Origin: an uncultured Collinsella sp.
GTDB lineage: Bacteria; Actinomycetota; Coriobacteriia; Coriobacteriales; Coriobacteriaceae
Reading direction: 5' to 3'
DNA: 36,499 nt
NCBI GenBank assembly: GCA_900761995.1
Contig: CAAFEY010000050.1
Span: forward strand, 1-36,499
In this document: positions 7,916 through 15,708 of the stretch, one piece after another
Layout of the letters: each line of letters starts with the position of its first letter
Numbering within the stretch: the first letter of the stretch is position 1
Position numbers and translations under genes: made by a program
Notes under the pieces: model-generated
What the model saw: only the letters and a program-made list of their open reading frames with translations
What the model was told of the DNA's origin: nothing
Databases searched by the model: none

Positions 7916-9388
7916 CTATGATTCAATTTCGTTTGTCACATACGCCAGGAGTTCATCGTCTAAGGCCTTCAGAGAGTTCTTGATTTCCCGCCTGCGCTCG
8001 CGAGCCTGTTCGATTTTTGCATCACATTCTCGTTTTGCCTTGAAGTCGAACGGGCTGAAAAAGGAACGTCTGCTCTTAAGCTCTCGAAGTTCGTTCCCCA
8101 GCCGGTCAAATTCATCTTCGAGCGCTTGTTTTTGCGTCTTTTTAACAGGATTATCTAACCAGTATTGGGCTTGGAGCTCTGCTTCTTTTTCAGCGCGCTC
8201 ACGTTCCTTCTTCTTCTCGGAGTCGTATTCGTCACGCTTTGCCATGTCCTCTTTGAGGCGTTCCTTTCGTAACGTGATCGCCTCGGCATTTAGTGAAAAG
8301 CCTTCCTTCACGCTATTTGACACATATGCGCCGTGGGCTCTCGTATAGGTTTTATGTCCTATGTTCAACTCTTCAATTACACATAAGTTTGACCACACAT
8401 TGAACAATAGCTCGGGTGCCAAGATAAGACCTGTAATCGAATGGCCCTCAGTCTCTGTCTCTAAGAATTTAATCGCGGTTCTCAACGCTAATTCATATCG
8501 ATTGTATACGAGCGTGCACATGTCGAAAGCGTCCTCTTCTGCGGACCGGTCGACGCCGCTGCCGTCAAGATAGTAATCAAAAATGTTGTTGTTTTCCCAC
8601 TTGTCTCGCCATTTGGTTACACCGTCTACTACAGAGCTGTCGATGATGTTTGCTGCCGTAAAATACATTCGTGGTATCTCTTCAGTAAAGAGGTACTTCT
8701 CCATGTCTGTATCATTTAAAGCGTGGCGTTGGCTGTCGGAAATATCCGGAGACTTGAGCATTTCTTCCTTTGCTTTGCAAAAAGTAAAGGAAAGTTTGCC
8801 GATTGCTTCCCATTGGCTTTTTCTTATTTCGAGATGGGATGCCAGCGTACCTGCAATCAACGCGAGATTATCATCTGATGGTGTGTTGATTATTGGCTTG
8901 GCATACAAGGAGCTAACTGCTTCGATAATATCATCGAGGTGCAGTTTTAGACTTTTGATGGCGCTCCACGCATGAATTAGGCCTTCACAGGTTTTTACTT
9001 CATTTGGAAGCAGCTGAAAGGTTTTGAGAAAACAGTCCGAAGATTCGCGAAGGCGATTGTTTTTAATTGTCAGTTGCCAGTCGATTGCTATTGACTTAAT
9101 TGCCCAAGCATCAATGTTTTCCAAATCAATCTCTAACACCTTGTTCGCATATCGTTCGGCTTCGCAGAAGTTTCTGGTTTTGCATGCAGTTTTGGCCAAC
9201 GTGAGCAGCCTTTCTGCATCGGCCGTCTTGTCTGTTTTCACCGTGCCTTCGACTTGAACAACGCCTTCAACCATCATTTTCTTTGCGGACTCGAGCGTAT
9301 ATTTCATACCGCAGTTTTGACAGACGAAGAAATCCCCATCTTTGACGATTTCGGTACCGCCGCAAAGTTCACATTTCAGGGCTTTCAT
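7916..9388 (-). CDS. Zinc-ribbon, TPR-like and coiled-coil protein, function unknown
   Basis: The 490-aa product begins at ATG 9388, after AAAGAGGT. A longer frame exists, but it only adds 14 residues in front of the zinc ribbon. Cys6, Cys9, Cys23 and Cys26 form a CxxC-x13-CxxC zinc ribbon. Residues 50-110 look like tetratricopeptide helices (AERYANKVLEIDLENIDAW). The middle is mixed helical with no family I recognise. From about residue 395 it is highly charged coiled coil, rich in Lys, Glu and Arg. It is the last gene of the operon, starting 4 bases after the HEPN-like gene stops. An adaptor or scaffold role is plausible but not shown. Base composition is clearly AT-richer than in the housekeeping genes around it. 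Confidence 0.75.
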   Translation of the reverse strand: MKALKCELCGGTEIVKDGDFFVCQNCGMKYTLESAKKMMVEGVVQVEGTVKTDKTADAERLLTLAKTACKTRNFCEAERYANKVLEIDLENIDAWAIKSIAIDWQLTIKNNRLRESSDCFLKTFQLLPNEVKTCEGLIHAWSAIKSLKLHLDDIIEAVSSLYAKPIINTPSDDNLALIAGTLASHLEIRKSQWEAIGKLSFTFCKAKEEMLKSPDISDSQRHALNDTDMEKYLFTEEIPRMYFTAANIIDSSVVDGVTKWRDKWENNNIFDYYLDGSGVDRSAEEDAFDMCTLVYNRYELALRTAIKFLETETEGHSITGLILAPELLFNVWSNLCVIEELNIGHKTYTRAHGAYVSNSVKEGFSLNAEAITLRKERLKEDMAKRDEYDSEKKKERERAEKEAELQAQYWLDNPVKKTQKQALEDEFDRLGNELRELKSRRSFFSPFDFKAKRECDAKIEQARERRREIKNSLKALDDELLAYVTNEIES

Positions 9389-9392
9389 GAAG

Positions 9393-10001
9393 CTAGACCT
9401 CTTTCTTTTCAACGATATATATCCATGCAAGAAGCGTTTCTTTGCGAATGAGAATCCGGGCAGTAATTCTTTTGCCGTCGCGATCTTCGATTAGCACCAA
9501 ACCGGTTGGAAACAGATATGTCTGTCCGTGTGCAATCCCATTTCGAAGATGGCGAAATAGGCACTGCATTCTGTTTTCATCACCGCTGCGGCGCTCGATG
9601 GAGTTGTCCTCTCGGAGCGTTAGTTTGACATCCTTGTGTAGGACCGCTCTTGGGTGTTCGGCGCATATTTCTTTATCTAGGGCCATGTTCTCCAGAGTTC
9701 CATCAATGGTCTGGCTTCCTATGAAAATGAAAGAGGTTATCCCGGACTCCTTTAATAGCTTTCTCTCTAGTATCTTGATGGAGGGTCCGTTCCAACCTAA
9801 TGACGTCAACGTTCGCTGCGTCGACAAAGCGGTCTTATCTTTTGCGATGGGTGCTTGCAAAACGTAGAACCGAAATAGCTCTGATAGCTCGTCTGGCGTA
9901 AAGCAATCTGATAGAGGGGCTCGATAACTCTCGAGTTTGAATTTAGTGCTGTCGCAGGAGTGTTGATAGTTTTCATTGACGTGTGATTTATTGGTTCCCA
10001 T
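9393..10001 (-). CDS. HEPN-like protein with R-N-x3-H motif, putative RNase
   Basis: The 202-aa protein contains FRHLRNGIAHGQ, with Arg153, Asn154 and His158 in the Rx4-6H arrangement that marks catalytic HEPN domains. HEPN proteins with this motif are metal-independent RNases found in toxin-antitoxin and abortive-infection systems. The motif sits in a helical segment followed by beta-rich sequence (LVLIEDRDGKRITARILI), as in small HEPN families found near defence genes. AAGGAAG lies 8 bases before the ATG. The gene lies between a membrane-protein gene (12-base gap) and the zinc-ribbon/TPR gene (4-base gap), so all three should be co-translated. I infer the RNase role from one motif and cannot run a profile search. 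Confidence 0.7.
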   Translation of the reverse strand: MGTNKSHVNENYQHSCDSTKFKLESYRAPLSDCFTPDELSELFRFYVLQAPIAKDKTALSTQRTLTSLGWNGPSIKILERKLLKESGITSFIFIGSQTIDGTLENMALDKEICAEHPRAVLHKDVKLTLREDNSIERRSGDENRMQCLFRHLRNGIAHGQTYLFPTGLVLIEDRDGKRITARILIRKETLLAWIYIVEKKEV

Positions 10002-10013
10002 ACCCGGCTTCCT

Positions 10014-10679
10014 TTAGCGCTTATTTATGATTTCCTGCTGACGGATATATGCTTTTAGTTGCTTACAAGTATCTTGGGCGTCGGGGAGCGAATTTGCTTT
10101 TACCGCTTTGTCGAGATTTTCGATAGCGATAGGTATCAAATTTGAAAGGGGCCGGTTTCCAGTTTTATCTGAAACGGGGTTTGCGTAGCGCATAGTTTCC
10201 AGAACGTCTGCGATTGCCGGTTTCAGATCGCTAGGTGCTTCTTCTAGGAGCAGTTCGAGTTTGATTTTGTTTGATTTCATTGAATTGGTAAGTGTCGAGA
10301 CATGTTCTTCGACATCTGAGGTTTGACTCTCGGATGCATTTGCTACACACAACGTAATTACTGACGTGCCAAGTAAAAGGATGCTGAAACCCGAAAGAAC
10401 GGACAGCGCATCGGTCTTTAGCGCTGCTCCGAAAAGAACTAGGGTCAGCTGGATTGCAAATGAAGCCCCCATGAGAACTGTCTTGGAAATACCAAGCAGC
10501 TTTAGTTTCTTTACGGGGTCATGAAGGAGGACTGCGACCAACAAGGAGAGCGCAACCAAAGAGAATGCGCTCTCAATCCAAAAGGTAGTTGAGGGTCCAA
10601 ATAAAAGTACGGCCACGCTTTCGATAACTATGAAGAGGGCTACGGGGGTTGCCGCAACATATGCCTGTGTGTTCTTCAT
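10014..10679 (-). CDS. Four-helix membrane protein with cytoplasmic helical tail
   Basis: The start is ATG 10679, whose A is also the last base of the SPFH gene's TAA stop (TAATG), with GGAGG just upstream. The 221-aa product has about four hydrophobic helices in residues 1-120. A soluble tail of about 100 residues, rich in Glu, Lys and Leu, probably forms helices. No enzymatic motif is visible and I do not recognise the family. The one-base overlap with the SPFH gene argues for coupled translation and a shared membrane complex. The best analogy is the Bacillus subtilis ydjFGHI-type envelope-stress loci, where an SPFH protein sits beside a membrane partner; this is an analogy of layout only. 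Confidence 0.7.
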   Translation of the reverse strand: MKNTQAYVAATPVALFIVIESVAVLLFGPSTTFWIESAFSLVALSLLVAVLLHDPVKKLKLLGISKTVLMGASFAIQLTLVLFGAALKTDALSVLSGFSILLLGTSVITLCVANASESQTSDVEEHVSTLTNSMKSNKIKLELLLEEAPSDLKPAIADVLETMRYANPVSDKTGNRPLSNLIPIAIENLDKAVKANSLPDAQDTCKQLKAYIRQQEIINKR

Positions 10680-11785
10680 TATGACCTCCGTGCTCCGCAC
10701 TCGGGACAGAATTTCTCGGTTCCAGAGAAGCGATATCCACACTCGGAACAGAACTTTGCAGCACTTTGCTGCGAATTGGTATCCGTTGGGATGGGCTGCG
10801 TCGCAGACGTGCTAGTCGCTTGCGAGAGTGCGTCTGTCATAACTGACCCCATGGTCCCGCCGACACCGGCCATTACGCCCAGGCCAATTCCCATGTTTGC
10901 GTATTCGCCAGTCGCTTCGTTTTGGGCCATCTTTTCGGCAACATCGAAGCTGCGCTCCTGTTGATAGGTATAGCCCTCGATTTGCCGTTTTTCTGCGCGT
11001 GCTTTTGCGGAGATTACGGTGCGCTGCGCCGCAGTTTCTTGTTCGATAATGCTGACCTGTTGTTTTATCTGCGCTTCGCGTACGTCGGCATATTGCTTGA
11101 AGTGGAGGTCCTTAAACTTCTCGTATACCGGATCACCTTCGGGTTTGACGATGGCGGTGACCAGCATTTGCGTTAATGAGAGACCGTATGCGGCAAAGTC
11201 GGGAAGCAGCTTGTTCTTAAGCGAGTCGGATAACTCTTCAAGGTGTGCATCAAGTTCGAAAATGGAGAGTTTTTGTTCGGTAATTACTTGTGCAAGATGA
11301 GTTTTTATTCGAGTTTGCAGGAAGGCTTTGAAATAATTGATCAGCTTGTCTTGGGAGAGCAAAGCTTCGGTTCCAACAAGCTTGAGAAGGAGCCTGCGGG
11401 GCTCTTTTACAGCAAGAGCCATCTCTCCGGACGCCCCGAGCGAGAGTGGAAATCCATAAGTCGGTTCCATGAACTGAATCTTGGAACTGGTTCCCCAGCG
11501 GATGCCCATCTGCTCGATGAGGTTAACAAAGTAGACCTCTGAGTGAAACGGGCTGACACCACCGGTCGTTATCTTCGAAATGCCGTTCAGTAACGGTAGA
11601 TTTTGAGTCTCAAGTTCATGCCTGCCTGGTCCAAACGAATCAAGGGCCTGTCCATTAAGGAAGAAAAATGCTTCTTGGGTCTCGTGAACAATGAGTTGCG
11701 AGCCCGTATTGAAGTCTTCTGAGGGGTGTTTCCAGATAAAAGTTTGGTTATTGCCCTCATATTTGATGACATCCGTGATGCTCAT
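10679..11785 (-). CDS. SPFH-domain protein with C-terminal zinc ribbon (YdjI-like)
   Basis: The 368-aa protein has an SPFH (virion-core/YdjI-type) domain over about residues 15-230. An Ala/Gln/Glu-rich helix follows (EAQIKQQVSIIEQETAAQRT), then a Gly/Met-rich hydrophobic stretch, and a final zinc ribbon with two CxECG motifs (CSECG and CPECG). SPFH proteins oligomerise at membranes; the YdjI group is linked to envelope stress and PspA-like systems. ATG 11785 is chosen because AAGGTG precedes it; a GTG two codons earlier is possible. The FHA gene lies 19 bases upstream, and the membrane-protein gene overlaps by one base downstream. The zinc ribbon echoes the one on the operon's last gene. Confidence 0.85.
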   Translation of the reverse strand: MSITDVIKYEGNNQTFIWKHPSEDFNTGSQLIVHETQEAFFFLNGQALDSFGPGRHELETQNLPLLNGISKITTGGVSPFHSEVYFVNLIEQMGIRWGTSSKIQFMEPTYGFPLSLGASGEMALAVKEPRRLLLKLVGTEALLSQDKLINYFKAFLQTRIKTHLAQVITEQKLSIFELDAHLEELSDSLKNKLLPDFAAYGLSLTQMLVTAIVKPEGDPVYEKFKDLHFKQYADVREAQIKQQVSIIEQETAAQRTVISAKARAEKRQIEGYTYQQERSFDVAEKMAQNEATGEYANMGIGLGVMAGVGGTMGSVMTDALSQATSTSATQPIPTDTNSQQSAAKFCSECGYRFSGTEKFCPECGARRS

Positions 11786-11804
11786 AGTCACCTTGTTTCC
11801 ATGG

Positions 11805-12737
11805 TTAGTAATGTTGATTTGCTAAGATAGCCGTCGTTGCTACGACGGCAAAAGTGGTGCTGAGACCCAGGCGCAGGATGTCGCCGGGGTACAGCTGGGC
11901 GGGTGCTCCGGAGCTGATGTCGAGTTCGTTGTTGTCGACTGTTCGAATCAGATGCGTGCCGTTGGTCGAACCGAGGTCTTGTGCGTACCAAGCATTGTTC
12001 TCGGCGAAGATACGGAGATGCCTGGCGGAGACATCCAGCCCAACATCGGTGACAGCGCCGTCTTCGAGTGCGAGCGCTCCGATGATGGAGCCCATGGCAG
12101 AAGGCTCAATGACATAAGGGCCGCCGTTGACGAGTTCGTTATCGATTCTGATAAGGCCGATTGCATGCTCGGTGCCTGTTTGTTTTAAATCGCATGGACA
12201 GAAAGAAATACTTGAGGGGGTAAACGACCTGACGTTCTCTGCGAATTCAAAGCGGTCCCTGATGTACGCGATAGCACGGGCCGGATCGCACCAACAGGCG
12301 GTCGAAACAACGAGCGCGATTGAGATAAGAGCCCTGTCATCTTTGTCTGGCTGGCTGCTGACGAGGCGCGAGGCGGCGTTCCGGTAAAGGAGCCCATTAC
12401 GCCCACAGGCACCGAGCGCTTGAGCCATCGTGTCAGTCGCTGCCGCAATCATGGTATAGATGTCGGCGTTCGAATACCCTTTTTCCCGTAGCTTGTGCAG
12501 GATTTGATTCGATGCGCAGGACCAGTCGGCAAAGTAGCGATCTTCTAGGGAGCCTGGCTGCGAGTGCACAATCGTGCGCGAAAGCCAGCTGGTGTCCTGT
12601 GCCATTTGGGCGGTAGGCTGTCCATTTGTTAACGGCAGATCGGATAGTAACAGTTCGGAAAATGCGCGATGGCGCAGGGTAAATGAAGTCTTGAACAGGG
12701 AGAACATGACCTCGAGCGGTGTTTGCCGTCTTGGCAT
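11805..12737 (-). CDS. FHA-domain protein, first gene of the accessory operon
   Basis: The C-terminal 100 of 310 residues form a forkhead-associated domain, with the phosphothreonine-site motifs SARH (237-240) and STNGT (257-261). FHA domains bind phosphothreonine peptides and often link Ser/Thr kinase signalling to assembly of a complex. Residues 1-200 are helical with Cys-containing patches (ACWCDPARA, FCPCDLKQ) and match no family I recognise. The ATG at 12737 has GGAAGGGAG upstream. It is the first gene of the minus-strand operon and the natural sensor candidate. No kinase is encoded within the block, so any phosphorylation would have to come from elsewhere. Confidence 0.8.
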   Translation of the reverse strand: MPRRQTPLEVMFSLFKTSFTLRHRAFSELLLSDLPLTNGQPTAQMAQDTSWLSRTIVHSQPGSLEDRYFADWSCASNQILHKLREKGYSNADIYTMIAAATDTMAQALGACGRNGLLYRNAASRLVSSQPDKDDRALISIALVVSTACWCDPARAIAYIRDRFEFAENVRSFTPSSISFCPCDLKQTGTEHAIGLIRIDNELVNGGPYVIEPSAMGSIIGALALEDGAVTDVGLDVSARHLRIFAENNAWYAQDLGSTNGTHLIRTVDNNELDISSGAPAQLYPGDILRLGLSTTFAVVATTAILANQHY

Positions 12738-12920
12738 GACATTCTCCCTTCCTTGAACTTATTCGCTAAATAAAGGATAAGGGTGCCACTAGCCGATTTT
12801 ACTGTGCAACAAATTGTATGTCGGCGAGCGGTGGCGCCGCCTGATGTGCTTGCTCTAGCATGAGAGCTGGTTATCTTAGGGGCGCTATCCGATCTCGTTT
12901 TGATTAGGATGGCATGACTC
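12738..12920 (-). promoter_or_regulatory. Upstream region of the FHA-SPFH-HEPN operon
   Basis: The operon's promoter must lie here. The AT-rich stretch at 12755-12820 is the likely site, but I could not pick a convincing -35/-10 pair. No gene is seen in this stretch. Confidence 0.3.
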
Positions 12921-13041
12921 AGCCGCCCTTCGGGAAACTGTGTCCCGGAATAGATGTCCAGATTGGGATGTAGCTTCCGCGAGAGATCCGTTGCGGAAAC
13001 GGTGTCCCAGAATCGGCGTTCGAAACGGGACGCAGTTTCCC
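12921..13041 (+). repeat. 62-bp tandem hairpin repeats, right copy
   Basis: One full unit lies at 12964-13025, with partial units on both sides. From 12975 to 13025 it matches the left array at 6183-6233 with only a couple of differences, including the internal GCGGAAAC hairpin arm. The orientation is the same as on the left, so the two arrays are direct repeats around the accessory genes. Confidence 0.85.
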
Positions 13042-13055
13042 TTACAAACAGAAAC

Positions 13056-13094
13056 AAGGCGCGCTGCCTGCTATTGATGCAGGCAGCGCGCCTT
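13056..13094 (-). terminator. Terminator of the SDR gene, right copy of the flanking cassette
   Basis: Bases 13056-13071 and 13079-13094 form a perfect 16-bp stem with a 7-base loop. Read on the minus strand it ends in CCTTGTTTCTG, so it can end SDR transcription. Its twin lies at 6329-6361. Confidence 0.75.
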
Positions 13095-13139
13095 CTTGCG
13101 TTGAGCTCGGTTGAGGTTTAAAGCTGTGGCTTGCGACCT

Positions 13140-13889
13140 TTAGGAGCGGGCGGCTCCGTCGACGGGGAGTACGGCGCCCGTGACATAGGAAGCCATGTCG
13201 CTTGCCAAGAAGACAAAGGCGTTGGCGACGTCCTCGGGCTCGCCCATGCGGCCGAGCGGAATGGTGGCGATGATGGGCTTGATGACCTCTTCGGGCAGGT
13301 TGGCGACCATATCGGTCTTGGTCACGCCGGGAGCGACGGCGTTGACGCGAATGCCCATGGGGGCGAGCTCGCGCGAGAGCGACTGAACCATGCCGTTGAC
13401 GGCGAACTTAGACGTGGGATAGCCGACGCCGGAGGGCTGACCGTACTTGGCGACCATCGAGCTCGTGGTGGTGATGGTGCCGCCGTGGCCTGCCTCGGTC
13501 ATGATCTTGGCAGCGGCTTGGTGGCCGTTAAAGACGGCGACGACGTTGAGGTCCATGACCTTAGCGAACTCTTCGGCCGTGTACTCCAGAAGCGGCGAGC
13601 GCTGGGAGATGCCAGCGTTGTTGACGACCGTGTCCAGGCCGCCCATGTCGGCGGCTGCCTGGGTAAAGGCCTCGGTCACGGCTTCGAGCGAGGTGAGATC
13701 GCAGGAACGGCCCCAGACCTTGGCCTCGGGATAGGCCGCGGTCAGCTTCTCGACGGCGGCATCGGCGGTCTCCTGGCGAGAGCCAAAGACCGTGACGGCG
13801 GCGCCTTCCTCAATAAAACGGCAGGCGATGGCGTAGCCGATACCGCGCGTGCCTCCGGTGATGATTGCTTTCTTACCCTCGAGCAACAT
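13140..13889 (-). CDS. SDR-family NAD(P)-dependent oxidoreductase, BaiA-like
   Basis: This 249-aa classical short-chain dehydrogenase has the dinucleotide motif TGGTRGIG near residue 10, NNAG, the catalytic Ser in TTTSSM, and YPTSK as the YxxxK pair. From memory, the spacing and local wording (FGSRQE, SGVGYPTSK, APGVTKTDM, FLASDMAS) resemble clostridial BaiA, the 3-alpha-hydroxysteroid dehydrogenase of bile-acid 7-dehydroxylation, more than E. coli HdhA or FabG. The general FabG/glucose-dehydrogenase groups remain possible. ATG 13889 follows GGAGG; the frame extends upstream to 13955 without a ribosome site. Asp or Ser residues that set NAD against NADP preference cannot be judged without alignment. 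It is a single-gene unit with its own terminator. Confidence 0.85.
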   Translation of the reverse strand: MLLEGKKAIITGGTRGIGYAIACRFIEEGAAVTVFGSRQETADAAVEKLTAAYPEAKVWGRSCDLTSLEAVTEAFTQAAADMGGLDTVVNNAGISQRSPLLEYTAEEFAKVMDLNVVAVFNGHQAAAKIMTEAGHGGTITTTSSMVAKYGQPSGVGYPTSKFAVNGMVQSLSRELAPMGIRVNAVAPGVTKTDMVANLPEEVIKPIIATIPLGRMGEPEDVANAFVFLASDMASYVTGAVLPVDGAARS

Positions 13890-14040
13890 GGTGCCTCCAT
13901 TCTTCGGGGGTGTGGACATACGCAGCACAGCATAGTGGCGACCCAAAACGAGCACGTCCGCTTATCGGTGAACGGTACCCCCGGTTGTCAATGAGCGGTC
14001 AAGTTGTTCAAACGTAAGCCACGCCAATGCGCCCCCAGCT

Positions 14041-14082
14041 CGCAAACAAAAAGGGCTCCCGTCCAAGACCGGACGGGAGCCC
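14041..14082 (-). terminator. Rho-independent terminator of hom
   Basis: Bases 14053-14064 and 14071-14082 form a perfect 12-bp stem with a 6-base loop. On the minus strand it is followed by TTTTTGTTTG. It lies 33 bases after the hom stop codon. Confidence 0.92.
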
Positions 14083-14114
14083 CTCAACATATATGTCGTA
14101 TACCGAAGACCGAA

Positions 14115-15458
14115 CTAGTTCGCCATGACGCCTTCGGTCCAAGCCTCAACGTCCTCGATGCGCAGGACGTTGGCGACTTCGGCCACGCAGTCGACGCTGG
14201 CAAGCTCGGCGGCGGCAGCCTGGACGTCCTTCTCGAGCGCACGGTGCGTCAGGAAGATGACCGAGCAGGTATCGCTGGCGCCCGATTTGCCGTCCTCGAC
14301 CTGGTTGATGAGCGAGATCGAGATGTTGTGCTTGGCAAAGATGTCGACCGTCTCGGACAGGGCGCCCACGCGGTCGGCGACCTTCAGGCGCACATAGTAC
14401 TTGGTCTGGAGCTCGTCCATGGGCTTAAAGGCGAGGTTGTGACCGTAGGGCTCAATCTCGGGCAGCGGAGCCACGCCGCGGCTGATCTGCTCGGACAGCG
14501 ACAGGATGTCGCCCACGACGGCGCTCGCGGTGGGGAAGGAGCCTGCGCCGGCACCGTAGAACATGGTCTCACCCACGGCGTCGCCTACCACGTAGACAGC
14601 GTTCATGGCGCCGTTGACCTTGGCAAGCATGTGGTCGGCGGGGATCAGCGTGGGATGCACGCGGACGTCGACGCCGGCGTCGGTGTTGCGGGCGATGCCG
14701 AGCAGCTTAATGGCGTAGCCGAGCTCGCGGGCCTGGGCAATGTCCTCGGCGCCGATGGTACGGATACCCTGCTGGTACACATCGTCGGTGGTAACGCGGG
14801 TGCCAAAACCGATGGAGGCGAGGATGGCTGTCTTGCTGGCGGCGTCGAAGCCGTCGACGTCGGCGGACGGATCGGCCTCGGCATAGCCCTTGGCCTGCGC
14901 GTCGGCAAGCATATCGGCGTAATCGGCGCCCTCGGCGTCCATGCGCGACAGGATATAGTTGGTGGTACCGTTGAGAATGCCGGCGATGGTCAGGATCTTG
15001 TTGCCCACCAGGTCATGCTCGAGCGTGCTCACGATGGGGATGCCACCGCCGCAGCTGGCCTCGCACTTAATCTGCACGCCGCACGCGCGTGCCTTCTCGG
15101 CAAGCGTCTCGACGTGACGGCCCAGCAGGGCCTTGTTGGCAGAGACGACGTGCTTGCCGTTCTCGAAGGCGGTGGTGAAGATTTCGGTCGCGGGGTGCTC
15201 ACCGCCGATGAGCTCGACGACGATGTCGACGGCGGGGTCGGTGACGACGTCGTGCCAGTCGCTCGTAAAGGCCTCGCGCTCAATACCGGCGGCTTCGGCC
15301 TGCTCCCAGGCAAGCGCGCAGGCGCGGGTCAGCTTAAGGTCGATGCCGTAGGCGGCCAGGTACTCATCGTGGTGGCTCTTGATCAGACGGGCCACGCCGC
15401 CGCCGACGGTTCCCAGACCGATGAGGCCGACGTTCACGGTGCGCAGGGGTTCGCTCAT
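14115..15458 (-). CDS. hom: Homoserine dehydrogenase with C-terminal ACT domain
   Basis: The 447-aa enzyme reduces aspartate semialdehyde to homoserine, the branch point to threonine and methionine. The N-terminal Rossmann motif is GLIGLGTVGGG. The catalytic region has ASCGGGIPIV and GILNGTTNYIL, both typical of the family. The last 90 residues are an ACT domain (RLKVADRVGALSETVDIF), which usually mediates threonine feedback control. The start is ATG 15458, preceded by AAGGAG with a 7-base gap; an ATG eight codons further upstream has no such site. The gene is divergent from the liv binding-protein gene across a 250-base spacer. A terminator shows it is transcribed alone. Confidence 0.96.
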   Translation of the reverse strand: MSEPLRTVNVGLIGLGTVGGGVARLIKSHHDEYLAAYGIDLKLTRACALAWEQAEAAGIEREAFTSDWHDVVTDPAVDIVVELIGGEHPATEIFTTAFENGKHVVSANKALLGRHVETLAEKARACGVQIKCEASCGGGIPIVSTLEHDLVGNKILTIAGILNGTTNYILSRMDAEGADYADMLADAQAKGYAEADPSADVDGFDAASKTAILASIGFGTRVTTDDVYQQGIRTIGAEDIAQARELGYAIKLLGIARNTDAGVDVRVHPTLIPADHMLAKVNGAMNAVYVVGDAVGETMFYGAGAGSFPTASAVVGDILSLSEQISRGVAPLPEIEPYGHNLAFKPMDELQTKYYVRLKVADRVGALSETVDIFAKHNISISLINQVEDGKSGASDTCSVIFLTHRALEKDVQAAAAELASVDCVAEVANVLRIEDVEAWTEGVMAN

Positions 15459-15708
15459 AGATAGCTCCTTCGTGCATCTCATGGATGGATTAACCGCTTA
15501 AAGGTTGAGTGCATTCTAGCGTGAACCGAGGGCGCGTGCTCGCCAGGCAACAGGAGTCGCACAAAACGGCACCCCCGAAACGCTGCGGAAACATTGGAAA
15601 CACGCTCGCTACAAACGAACTTCCGTAACAAACTGTCAACGTTTGCACCATAAGGTTTGCCCTGTACCGCAAGACGGTCGCACCGCGGCCAGCGAAAAGG
15701 GGGACACC

